From an uncultured Thermomonas sp. (GTDB lineage: Bacteria; Pseudomonadota; Gammaproteobacteria; Xanthomonadales; Xanthomonadaceae): a DNA stretch of 6,342 bases. This document shows positions 1 to 5,674 of the stretch, one piece after another. Location: positions 1 through 6,342 of the forward strand of contig CAMLJA010000119.1 in assembly GCA_946480065.1 (NCBI GenBank). The letters are read 5' to 3'. The notes under the pieces were generated by a model. The model searched no databases and was not told the origin of the DNA. It saw only the letters and a program-made list of their open reading frames with translations. The translations under genes were made by a program, and so were the position numbers. Positions within the stretch are counted from its first letter, which is position 1. Each line of letters starts with the position of its first letter.

Positions 1-69
1 CTGGCCATCCTGCTGGCCGCGGCCGCGCTGGTGGTGGCCGCCGCGGTGGGCGTCGCGGCGCTGACCTGA
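1..69 (+). CDS. C-terminal end of an unidentified protein with a hydrophobic tail (partial)
   Basis: Frame 1 is open from the window edge to a TGA at 67-69 and gives 22 residues, almost all Leu, Ala, Val and Gly. This looks like a final transmembrane helix, with only a threonine after the last leucine. The third positions are G/C-rich, as in the real genes nearby. The rest of the protein lies outside the window, so no family can be named; a membrane protein or a C-terminally anchored protein is the only reasonable inference. It converges on the lipoprotein gene at 91-456, and a short hairpin lies between them. A chance hydrophobic reading of GC-rich DNA is possible but less likely given the well-placed stop. 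Confidence 0.55.
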   Translation: MAILLAAAALVVAAAVGVAALT

Positions 70-76
70 CCCGTTC

Positions 77-92
77 GACGCCCGCCGGCGTC
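77..92. terminator. Possible bidirectional terminator hairpin between convergent genes
   Basis: GACGCC (77-82) and GGCGTC (87-92) are perfect inverted repeats around a four-base loop. The hairpin sits between the stop of the rightward partial gene (67-69) and the stop of the leftward lipoprotein gene (91-93), overlapping the latter. There is no T-tract on either side, so it does not meet the classical Rho-independent pattern. The position supports a role in transcript ends, but a short GC-rich dyad can arise by chance at this composition. Confidence 0.3.
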
Positions 93-456
93 AGTCGATC
101 CGCACCAGCGCGTCGCCGGCGCCTTCGCAGACCACCACGCTGCCGTCCGCGGTGACCGTGCCCACGGCGCGGGCGCGCGCGCCCACCGCCAGCGCGGCCA
201 CGTCCACCGGCGCGGCCTTGCACAGGTTCCAGCGCGCCGGCAGCTGCACGGACACCCGGCCGTGCGCGGCGGTGTCCAGCGCGACCACGGCGTTGCCGTC
301 GTAGGTCCACGGCCGGGTGTCGATGGCGGCCACCGTGCCCTCGACGCGGGCCTGGCTGCCCGGGGCCAGCGCGGCGGCGGGCGGTGCGCTGGCGCAGCCG
401 GCGGTGGCCAGGAGCGCCAGGGCGGCGGAAACGGCGGCAAGGCGGGGATGCAGCAT
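91..456 (-). CDS. Small putative lipoprotein with an OB-like domain
   Basis: This gene encodes a 121-residue protein of unknown function. The N-terminus is a lipoprotein signal peptide: Arg5, a hydrophobic run from about residue 6, then the lipobox ATAGC with the acylated Cys at 21. The mature part has an Ala/Pro-rich linker, then alternating beta-type segments beginning VEGTVAAID and ending VGTVTADGSVVVCEG, which suggests a small OB-like beta barrel. Two cysteines in the mature part (in NLCK and VVCEG) could form a disulfide in the periplasm. I chose the ATG at 456 because it puts the charged n-region directly before the hydrophobic core and has GGAG six bases upstream; an in-frame ATG at 486 would add ten residues. 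The gene is divergent from the TrmY-like gene. No specific function is supported beyond envelope location. Confidence 0.75.
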   Translation of the reverse strand: MLHPRLAAVSAALALLATAGCASAPPAAALAPGSQARVEGTVAAIDTRPWTYDGNAVVALDTAAHGRVSVQLPARWNLCKAAPVDVAALAVGARARAVGTVTADGSVVVCEGAGDALVRID

Positions 457-535
457 GCGGGACTCCGGCGGGACGGGTGCCGCCACCCTAGCCGATCGCC
501 CGCGGCGGCGGCGCCTCCGGTGGCCGGCGCGGAAA

Positions 536-555
536 GCGGGCGTTCACCCGCCCGC
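536..555. terminator. Terminator-like hairpin in the divergent intergenic region
   Basis: GCGGGCG (536-542) and CGCCCGC (549-555) form a perfect seven-pair stem with a six-base loop. AAA precedes the stem and CG-TTT follows it, so the flanks are roughly symmetric. It lies about 67 bases upstream of the methyltransferase ATG and 80 bases upstream of the lipoprotein ATG on the other strand, so it does not follow either gene. It could be a leader hairpin or attenuator, a relic terminator, or chance. The rest of the region 457-621 holds only the Shine-Dalgarno sequences of the two flanking genes and no convincing promoter. Confidence 0.3.
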
Positions 556-621
556 CGTTTGCCCGGAGAATGGGCGTCGGCGCGCCCCGTGCGCGCCGCC
601 CTTCCACCGGACAGGACAGCC

Positions 622-1218
622 ATGCGGACGTTCGTACTCAGGGCGCGGGCCGCGCCCACCGACAGCCGGAAGCTGCTGGCCGGCGTGGGCGGCGAGGCGC
701 ACGCGGAGATCCTGGCGCACGCGCTGATGAACGCGATGTTCGTGGCGCAGTCGCACCGCGACGACGTGGTGGCCTGGCTGGTGCTGGAGAGCACCGCGGA
801 TTTCTCGCGCGCGCTGCGCTTCGAGCCGGCGGCGATGCGCGATATCGGCGGCTTCCACGAGGCCGCGCTGCTGGGCAAGATCGCCGCCGCGCTGGACGCC
901 TCGCGCGGGATGGGCAAGGACGAGGCGCGCGACGTCGAACCCGGCGTGCAGGTGCGCACCACCAGCTTCGAGCGGCTGGTGCAGGAACTGGCCGCCGCCG
1001 GCCACCCCCTGTTCGTGATGGACCGCAAGGGCACGCCGATCGGCGAGCAGGCGTTCGGGGACGACCCGTGCTTCATCCTGACCGACCACATCCCGATGCC
1101 GAAGAACGCCATGCGCGGGCTGGAGCGGCTGGGCGCACGCAAGCTCTCGCTGGGGCCGCGGATGCTGTTCGCCTCGCAGTGCGTGGTGCTGATCCACCAC
1201 GCGCTGGACCTGCGGTGA
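622..1218 (+). CDS. trmY: TrmY-family (DUF358) SPOUT RNA methyltransferase
   Basis: The 198-residue protein matches the archaeal TrmY family, which methylates N1 of pseudouridine 54 in tRNA using S-adenosylmethionine. Family landmarks appear in order: N-terminal MRTFVLRA (1-8), a long helix with LMNAMF (35-40), HRDDVVAWLVLE (45-56), RALRFE (63-68), the PGVQVR strand (107-112), LFVMDRKGTPI (130-140), and the knot segments FILTDH (151-156), LSLGP (175-179) and IHHALD (191-196). The last three blocks form the SPOUT trefoil knot and SAM site in the family. Length is typical. The frame is open further upstream, but homology starts at this ATG, and AGGA lies five bases before it. The MscS-type gene follows 94 bp downstream with its own Shine-Dalgarno. 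Bacterial members are annotated as putative pseudouridine methyltransferases; the true substrate here is an inference, since bacterial tRNA normally carries ribothymidine at position 54. Confidence 0.9.
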   Translation: MRTFVLRARAAPTDSRKLLAGVGGEAHAEILAHALMNAMFVAQSHRDDVVAWLVLESTADFSRALRFEPAAMRDIGGFHEAALLGKIAAALDASRGMGKDEARDVEPGVQVRTTSFERLVQELAAAGHPLFVMDRKGTPIGEQAFGDDPCFILTDHIPMPKNAMRGLERLGARKLSLGPRMLFASQCVVLIHHALDLR

Positions 1219-1262
1219 GCCGCCGCCGCGGCGCCTTGCCGCCGCGCTGACGTCCGCCTGCG

Positions 1263-1268
1263 TAGAGT
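1263..1268 (+). promoter_or_regulatory. Possible -10 element upstream of the MscS-type gene
   Basis: TAGAGT matches the sigma-70 -10 consensus at four of six positions and lies 44 bases before the ATG at 1313, in one of the few less GC-rich spots of the 94-bp gap. The best upstream candidate, TTGCCG at 1236-1241, is 21 bases away, too far for a standard -35. The call is therefore weak. The gap otherwise holds the Shine-Dalgarno AGGAA at 1300-1304. Confidence 0.2.
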
Positions 1269-1312
1269 CAGGGAGCCCGACGGCGCACCGGCGCCGCGCA
1301 GGAACGTCCCGC

Positions 1313-2656
1313 ATGCCCCCGTTGCCCCGTCGCCCGCCTTCCCCACGCCGCCGCGGCGATCGCGGGCGCTTCCTCGCTTTGGCGCTGTCGATGCTGCTGG
1401 CGCTGTTCGCCTGGCCGGCGTGGGCGCAGGACGGGCTGGCCACGGTCCGCGTGGACGGGCAGGCGGTGTTCCAGATCGGCACCGACGGCGCCGACACCCC
1501 GGCGCGGGCGCGGGCGGACCGGATCGAAAGCCGGCTGGACGGCCTGCTGCGCAACCACAAGGCGCTGGGCCCCGCGGTGGCGCGCCAGGTCGGGGGCCGC
1601 TGGTCCGTGGTGGTCTCCGGGGTGCCGGTGGTGACCCTGACCACCCGCGACGCCGAGGACAACCTCACCTCGCAGCAGGCGCTCGCCACCCAGTGGGCGG
1701 CGTCGGTGCAGCGGGCCCTGGACCGCGCGCGGCAGCGGCGCGCGGGCTGGGGCGGGCGCTACGTGGCCGAGACCCGCGCCTCGCTGGAAGCGGCCTTCGG
1801 GCGGATGGGCGAGTCGCTCACCACCTTGGTCCCGCGGGCGGTCGCGGCGCTGCTGGTGCTGCTGGCCTTCTGGCTGCTGGCCCGCGGCGTGCGCGCCCTG
1901 CTGCGCAAGCTGTTCACGCGGACCGTGGACGACGTGACGGTGGAAAGCCTGGTCAAGCAGCTGACCTACTACGCGCTGCTGGCGCTGGGCTTCTTCGTGG
2001 CGATCGATGCGCTGGGCTTCAACCCCACCACCGTCGCCGGGGCGCTGGGGCTCACCGGCCTGGTGCTGGGTTTCGCGCTGAAGGACATCCTGTCGAACTT
2101 CGTGTCCGGGCTGCTGCTGCTGACCCTGCGGCCGTTCAAGATCGGCGACCAGATCGTGATCGGGGACCTGGAGGGCAGCGTGGAGAAGATCGAACTGCGC
2201 GCGACCCGCCTGCGGGCCTACGACGGCCGCGTGCTGCTGGTCCCGAACGCGGAGGTGTTCACCTCCCGGCTCATCAACAACACCGCCGACCCGCTGCGAC
2301 GCGGCAGGGTGGACATCCACCTGGGCTATGACAGCGACCCGGTCGAGGCGCTGGAAGTCGCACACCGGGCCACGGCCGCCGCCGACGGCGTGCTGGGCGA
2401 TCCACCCCCGCAGGTGAGGGTGGCCGACCTGGGTGCCTCCGACATCACGCTGGAGATCACCTTCTGGGGGGATTCCAGGCGCAGCGACTTCCGCAACACC
2501 GCTGCCGCCGTCCGGCTGGCACTGCTGCGCGCCTTCCGCGAGGCGGGGCTTGGACTACCGACGCCGGACCTGCGGCTGCTGGCCCCGGCCCGGACCGCGG
2601 AGTGGCAGGCCCTGCTGGAAGGGCGCCGGGCGGACGCGCGGCCCGCCCCTCGCTAG
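1313..2656 (+). CDS. MscS-family mechanosensitive ion channel with signal peptide and periplasmic domain
   Basis: This 447-residue inner-membrane channel would open under membrane tension and release small solutes during hypo-osmotic shock, as known for the family. An Arg/Pro-rich n-region and hydrophobic stretch (20-35) end in AWAQD, a likely signal peptidase site near residue 39. A periplasmic domain follows (about 40-165), containing RARADRIESRL (65-75). Hydrophobic helices lie at about 176-192 and 218-236; the pore helix is Gly/Ala-rich at 240-258 (VAGALGLTGLVLGFALKD). The MscS beta domain follows with LRPFKIGDQI (272-281), GSVEKIELRATRLR (288-301) and VPNAEVF (310-316), then a C-terminal alpha/beta domain to the end. 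It is longer than E. coli MscS because of the N-terminal domain. AGGAA lies eight bases before the ATG. The stop is 7 bp from the stop of the convergent lipoprotein gene. Ion or osmolyte preference cannot be read from the sequence. Confidence 0.93.
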   Translation: MPPLPRRPPSPRRRGDRGRFLALALSMLLALFAWPAWAQDGLATVRVDGQAVFQIGTDGADTPARARADRIESRLDGLLRNHKALGPAVARQVGGRWSVVVSGVPVVTLTTRDAEDNLTSQQALATQWAASVQRALDRARQRRAGWGGRYVAETRASLEAAFGRMGESLTTLVPRAVAALLVLLAFWLLARGVRALLRKLFTRTVDDVTVESLVKQLTYYALLALGFFVAIDALGFNPTTVAGALGLTGLVLGFALKDILSNFVSGLLLLTLRPFKIGDQIVIGDLEGSVEKIELRATRLRAYDGRVLLVPNAEVFTSRLINNTADPLRRGRVDIHLGYDSDPVEALEVAHRATAAADGVLGDPPPQVRVADLGASDITLEITFWGDSRRSDFRNTAAAVRLALLRAFREAGLGLPTPDLRLLAPARTAEWQALLEGRRADARPAPR

Positions 2657-2663
2657 CGCCGCC

Positions 2664-3329
2664 TCAGTAACGCGAGCCGACGGAGCGTTCCACCACGATG
2701 CGCTCGGCCAGCCAGCGGTTGTAGCCCGACTGGCGCGCCTGCACGCGGACCTGGTCGCCGCGCTGCAGGTTTTCCGGGCGGTACAGGCGGCCCTGGTATT
2801 CCACCGTGGTGCGGCCGTCGTAGGACAGCACCACGCCGGCGCCATGGCCCGCGCCGTCCAGGCGGATCTGGCGCGCGCGGCTGTCCACCCAGGCCACGGC
2901 GCCGCGCAGGGTGTCGCCCTGGACGCTGCCGCCGTAGCCGTCGCGCACGTTGCGCACCACCTCGATGGTGCGCGCGTACAGGTCGCGCCCGGTGTCGACC
3001 GCGTCGACCCGGACCACGTCGCCCCGCTCCAGGCCTTCCACCGGATACTCGCGCCCCAGGTAGCGCAGGCGGGTGCGCTGGTCGTAGCGCAGCGCCACCC
3101 GCTGCGCGCGCCCGCCGCGGGGGTCGCCGACCACCAGCTGCAGGCGCCCGGCGTAGGCGTCGACGCCCTCCACCGTGCCCTGCAGGGCGCCGTACTGCGG
3201 CTGCCCGTAGCCGCCGGGATCGCCGCCGCCATACCCGCCATACCCGCCGTATCCGCCGGTGGCGCAGCCGGCCAGCAGCAGCACGCTGGCGGCGATCAGG
3301 GCGGCAAGGCCGCGTGCGATGCGGTGCAT
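2664..3329 (-). CDS. Lipoprotein with Gly/Tyr linker and two OB-like repeat domains
   Basis: The 221-residue protein begins with a clear lipoprotein signal: His2-Arg3-Arg6, a hydrophobic core, and lipobox LAGC with the acylated Cys at 22. A flexible linker of GGY repeats (25-46) leads to two tandem, related domains. The first runs from about 48 to 125 and the second from about 140 to 214. Matching landmarks are LQGTVEGVD against LRGAVAWVD, LRYDQRTRLRYLGREY against LSYDGRTTVEYQGRLY, LERGDVVRV against LQRGDQVRV, and YARTIEVVR against LAERIVVER. The pattern resembles DUF5666-type OB-fold lipoproteins, but I cannot confirm a family. I chose the ATG at 3329, with GGAG six bases upstream; an in-frame ATG at 3359 would only lengthen the n-region. 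It lies downstream of the HAD lipoprotein gene on the same strand. A surface or periplasmic binding role is inference. Confidence 0.8.
   Translation of the reverse strand: MHRIARGLAALIAASVLLLAGCATGGYGGYGGYGGGDPGGYGQPQYGALQGTVEGVDAYAGRLQLVVGDPRGGRAQRVALRYDQRTRLRYLGREYPVEGLERGDVVRVDAVDTGRDLYARTIEVVRNVRDGYGGSVQGDTLRGAVAWVDSRARQIRLDGAGHGAGVVLSYDGRTTVEYQGRLYRPENLQRGDQVRVQARQSGYNRWLAERIVVERSVGSRY
3226..3257. repeat. Nine-base tandem repeat encoding the Gly-Gly-Tyr linker
   Basis: CCGCCATAC occurs twice (3226-3234, 3235-3243), followed by a variant CCGCCGTAT (3244-3252) and a partial fourth unit CCGCC. On the coding strand each unit gives Gly-Gly-Tyr, just after the lipidated cysteine. Because the unit is a multiple of three, gain or loss of a copy would change linker length without a frameshift. 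Confidence 0.8.
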
Positions 3330-3393
3330 GGCAGGCTCCGGGTGCGGGGGAACCGCCATTGGCGCGCAGCGCCCGTGAACGCAGGGTGGTCGC

Positions 3394-3413
3394 GGTCCGC
3401 CGGGCGGCGGTCC
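3394..3413. terminator. GC hairpin between the two leftward lipoprotein genes
   Basis: CCGCC (3397-3401) pairs with GGCGG (3406-3410) across a four-base loop; after a T-T mismatch, GG (3394-3395) pairs with CC (3412-3413). It lies about 13 bases beyond the stop of the HAD gene in the 96-bp spacer 3330-3425. There is no T-tract, so strong intrinsic termination is unlikely; it may be a partial terminator, an RNA-stabilising stem or chance. I see no convincing promoter for the downstream lipoprotein gene in the spacer. Confidence 0.22.
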
Positions 3414-3425
3414 CGGCGCCGCGCG

Positions 3426-4079
3426 TCACTCCGCGGGCGGCGCTTCCAGCAGCTCGCGCCGCGGGGTCCAGCCCGGCAGGCAGGCGGCCCACGCGCCGGG
3501 CTGGCAGGCGGCCGCGCCTTCGCGGCGCAGGGCGAACACGCGTTCCCGCGGGATGCCGGCGCGCGCGTAGGCCTGGAAATCGCTGCTCGAGTCGCCATAG
3601 GCCGCGACGACGTCCCAGCCATGCGCGCGATAACCGGCCAGCACGCGCGCCTTGAAGTCGGCGGGCCGGGACTGCGCGGCGCGGTCGGGCGGCGCCACCA
3701 GGTCGCCCGGCGGGAAGCCGTGGCGCGAGAGGAAGCCGCGCAGCGTGCCCTGCAGCACCGGCGCGCGCGCGGTGAGGTAGACGATGCGATGGCCGCGTCC
3801 GGCGTACAGGCGCGCCACCGAGGCGGCGTCCGCGCGCGCCTGGAAGATCCGCGCCACCGTGGGCGTCAGGGTGCCGTCGATGTCGAACACCACCAGCCCC
3901 GGCGCGCCGGGCGCGGCCTGCGGCACCGCCACCGGCGGCAGGTGGACGCAGGCCGCCAGCGCCAGGACCAGCAGCGCGGCCGCGCCGGAACGGGCAGCCA
4001 TGCAGCGCGTGGCGAAGCGCGTCCGGCACCCGGCGGCAGGGACACGGGCCAGCAGCGGGTCAAGGTCGTCGAAGGTCAT
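3426..4079 (-). CDS. Membrane-anchored HAD phosphatase, LNS2/lipin-like
   Basis: The 217-residue protein is a HAD-superfamily hydrolase. HAD motif I is VVFDIDGT with the nucleophile and acid/base aspartates at 66 and 68; motif II is YLTAR with Thr103; the motif III lysine is Lys143 in PADFK; motif IV is YGDSSSDFQAY with Asp163 and Asp167. The order YLTAR, TLRGFL, PADFK, GDSSSDFQAY and GIPRERVF resembles the LNS2 domain of lipin/Smp2 phosphatidate phosphatases, so a phospholipid-type substrate is a reasonable inference, not proven. Before it, a hydrophobic run ends in LALAAC, a lipobox with Cys44, so it is probably a lipoprotein facing the periplasm. The start is uncertain. The ATG at 4079 has GGGAAG four bases upstream and codon use like the rest of the gene, but gives a 30-residue n-region. 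An ATG at 4001 gives a perfect short lipoprotein signal (Cys18) but no Shine-Dalgarno. It is divergent from the histidine kinase gene. Confidence 0.82.
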   Translation of the reverse strand: MTFDDLDPLLARVPAAGCRTRFATRCMAARSGAAALLVLALAACVHLPPVAVPQAAPGAPGLVVFDIDGTLTPTVARIFQARADAASVARLYAGRGHRIVYLTARAPVLQGTLRGFLSRHGFPPGDLVAPPDRAAQSRPADFKARVLAGYRAHGWDVVAAYGDSSSDFQAYARAGIPRERVFALRREGAAACQPGAWAACLPGWTPRRELLEAPPAE

Positions 4080-4138
4080 CTCGCTTCCCAGGCGCGGCGT
4101 GGGGACGTGGCGGCGCACGGACGGCGCGGGGCGCAGGT

Positions 4139-4159
4139 GCGATAGGCCGCAACTATGCC
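4139..4159. promoter_or_regulatory. Possible divergent -10 elements between HAD and histidine kinase genes
   Basis: In the 92-bp divergent spacer 4080-4171 the only A/T-richer spot reads GATAGGCCGCAACTATGCC (4141-4159). Rightward, TATGCC (4154-4159) could be a -10, placing the transcript start close to the kinase ATG at 4172. Leftward, TATCGC (complement of 4139-4144) could serve the HAD gene with a leader of about 50 bases. ATAG and CTAT also form a small dyad that could be an operator. No good -35 is visible for either direction, so this is tentative. Confidence 0.2.
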
Positions 4160-4171
4160 ATCATCCCCGCG

Positions 4172-5668
4172 ATGCGCACCCCGGGCCAGATCGAGCCACC
4201 CGCCACCGCCGCAGCACCGCTCGAAGCGCTGCTGGGCGCCAGCCCGTGGCCGGCGCTTGCGGTTGCCGAGGACGGCCGCGTGCGCTACCGCAACGCGGCG
4301 GCGCGCGTGCGCTGGCCGGCGCTGGGGGACGGCGACCCGCTGGCCTCGCTGTTCCCGGAGGACGCGCGCGCCGGCCTGCAGGCGGCGCTGGCCGGCGCGG
4401 TGGACGCGGGCGTCGCGGCGGAACTCGAAGTGGCCGAAAGCGGGCAGCGCTGGGTGAAGTTCGCGCTGTCGCCGCTGCCCCGCCACGAAGCGGCCGCCTG
4501 CCTGTGCATCGCCAGCGACATCACCGAACTCAAGCGCACCGAGCAGCGCCTGCGCCGCAGCGAGCAGCTGATGGTGGACACCCAGGGCGTGGCCCACCTG
4601 GGCACCTGGGAGTGGGACGTCAGCGAGCCCACCGCGGTCTGGTCGGACGAGCTCTACCGCATCTACGGCCTCACCCCGCAGACCTACACGCCCAGCTACG
4701 AGAACTACCTGGCGATGGTCCACCCGGACGACCGCCAGCGGGTGATGGACGCCACCAACCGGGTGTTCCACGAGCACGTGCCCTACTCGCACGACGAGCG
4801 CATCGTGCTGCCCGACGGCACGCTGCGCTACCTGCACACCTGGGCGCACCCGGTGCTGGACGAGGCCGGCAAGCTGGTGCGGCTGGTCGGCGTCTGCCAG
4901 GACATCACCGAGCAGAAGCGCGCCGAGGCCGAGGTGCTGGAGCTCAACCAGCACCTGGAGCGCCGGGTGGCCGAGCGCACCCGCACCATCGAACGCTCGC
5001 TGCGCGACGTGGAGGCGTTCAACGCGATGGTCAGCCACGACCTGCGCGCGCCGCTGCAGGTGATCGCCATGACCTGCAAGGTGATGGAGCTGGACAACGG
5101 CGCGCCGCTGCCGCCGCAGTTCGGCGAGCACCTGGCCCGCGTGCGGCGGTCGGTGGACCACATGACCCAGCTGGTGAACGACCTGCTGGCGCTGGCGCAC
5201 GTGGGCAACGCCCCGCTCGAGCGCACCGAGGTGGACCTGTCGGCGCTGGCCGCCGAGATCCTGGCCAACCTGCGGCGGCTGGCGCCGGACCGCCTGGCCA
5301 CGGTGTCGATCGAGCCCGGCCTGCGCTGCCACGCCGACCCCGGGCTGGCGCGCGCGGTGCTGGAGAACCTGCTGGGCAACGCCTGGAAGTATTCCTCGCG
5401 GGTGGCGCACGCCCGCATCGAGGTCGGCCGCGCCGAGGCCGACGGCCGCGCGGGATTCTTCGTGCGCGACAACGGCGCAGGCTTCGAGACCGGGCACGCC
5501 GGCCGGCTGTTCAAGCCGTTCGAGCGCCTGCACAAGGCCAGCGACTTCGCCGGCACCGGCGTGGGTCTGGCGGTGGTGCAGCGGATCATCGAGCGCCACG
5601 AAGGCCGCATCCACGCCCGGGGCGAGCCCGGCAAGGGCGCGCAGTTCACCTTCGACCTCGGCGGCTGA
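4172..5668 (+). CDS. Soluble PAS-PAS sensor histidine kinase
   Basis: The 498-residue protein has no membrane segment and should sense a cytoplasmic cue, autophosphorylate and pass phosphate to a response regulator. Two PAS modules precede the kinase: one at about 17-121 ending in the PAC-type DITELKR, and one at about 137-250 with GTWEWDV, WSDELYRIYGL, HPDDR and QDITEQKR, a PAS_3-like pattern. A helical linker (250-282) leads to the H-box VSHDLRAPL with phospho-acceptor His289. The ATPase domain has the N-box ENLLGNAWKYSS (Asn403), G1 RDNGAGF (432-438), the F-box LFKPFERLH, and G2 GTGVGLAVV (461-469). All key residues are present. The C-terminal half resembles kinases of the bacteriophytochrome type, but there is no GAF or PHY domain. 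No response regulator is adjacent, so it is an orphan here. The ATG at 4172 has no Shine-Dalgarno and may be leaderless. The stop is 6 bp from the convergent RIO gene. Confidence 0.93.
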   Translation: MRTPGQIEPPATAAAPLEALLGASPWPALAVAEDGRVRYRNAAARVRWPALGDGDPLASLFPEDARAGLQAALAGAVDAGVAAELEVAESGQRWVKFALSPLPRHEAAACLCIASDITELKRTEQRLRRSEQLMVDTQGVAHLGTWEWDVSEPTAVWSDELYRIYGLTPQTYTPSYENYLAMVHPDDRQRVMDATNRVFHEHVPYSHDERIVLPDGTLRYLHTWAHPVLDEAGKLVRLVGVCQDITEQKRAEAEVLELNQHLERRVAERTRTIERSLRDVEAFNAMVSHDLRAPLQVIAMTCKVMELDNGAPLPPQFGEHLARVRRSVDHMTQLVNDLLALAHVGNAPLERTEVDLSALAAEILANLRRLAPDRLATVSIEPGLRCHADPGLARAVLENLLGNAWKYSSRVAHARIEVGRAEADGRAGFFVRDNGAGFETGHAGRLFKPFERLHKASDFAGTGVGLAVVQRIIERHEGRIHARGEPGKGAQFTFDLGG

Positions 5669-5673
5669 GCCGC
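5661..5673. terminator. Short hairpin spanning the histidine kinase stop codon
   Basis: GCGGC (5661-5665) and GCCGC (5669-5673) pair around the TGA stop codon as a three-base loop. It occupies nearly the whole gap to the convergent gene ending at 5675. Without a T-tract and with a tight loop, it is at best a weak transcript-end structure. Confidence 0.18.
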
Positions 5674-5674
5674 G

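Noticed and set aside
262..621. Upstream in-frame extension of the TrmY-like gene
   Set aside because: Family homology begins at the ATG at 622, which has a Shine-Dalgarno; the extension overlaps the opposite-strand lipoprotein gene and is Gly/Ala/Arg low-complexity.
544..2365. Long minus-strand frames opposite the methyltransferase and channel genes
   Set aside because: They are shadows of strongly recognised genes and have Gln/Arg/His-rich, motif-free translations.
2433..4145. A 570-codon open frame on the plus strand across the two leftward lipoprotein genes
   Set aside because: The opposite strand has lipoboxes, HAD motifs and a domain duplication. The plus-strand translation is Ala/Arg/Gly-rich with no motif.
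4076..5614. A 512-codon open frame on the minus strand opposite the histidine kinase
   Set aside because: It is the antisense shadow of a gene with complete kinase motifs. Long antisense frames are expected at this GC content, and its translation is low-complexity, rich in His, Gln, Arg and Val, with no recognisable domain.
3426..5668. HAD protein and histidine kinase as a toxin-antitoxin or defence pair
   Set aside because: They are divergent, both are of ordinary length with housekeeping-type domains, and there are no mobile or defence genes nearby.
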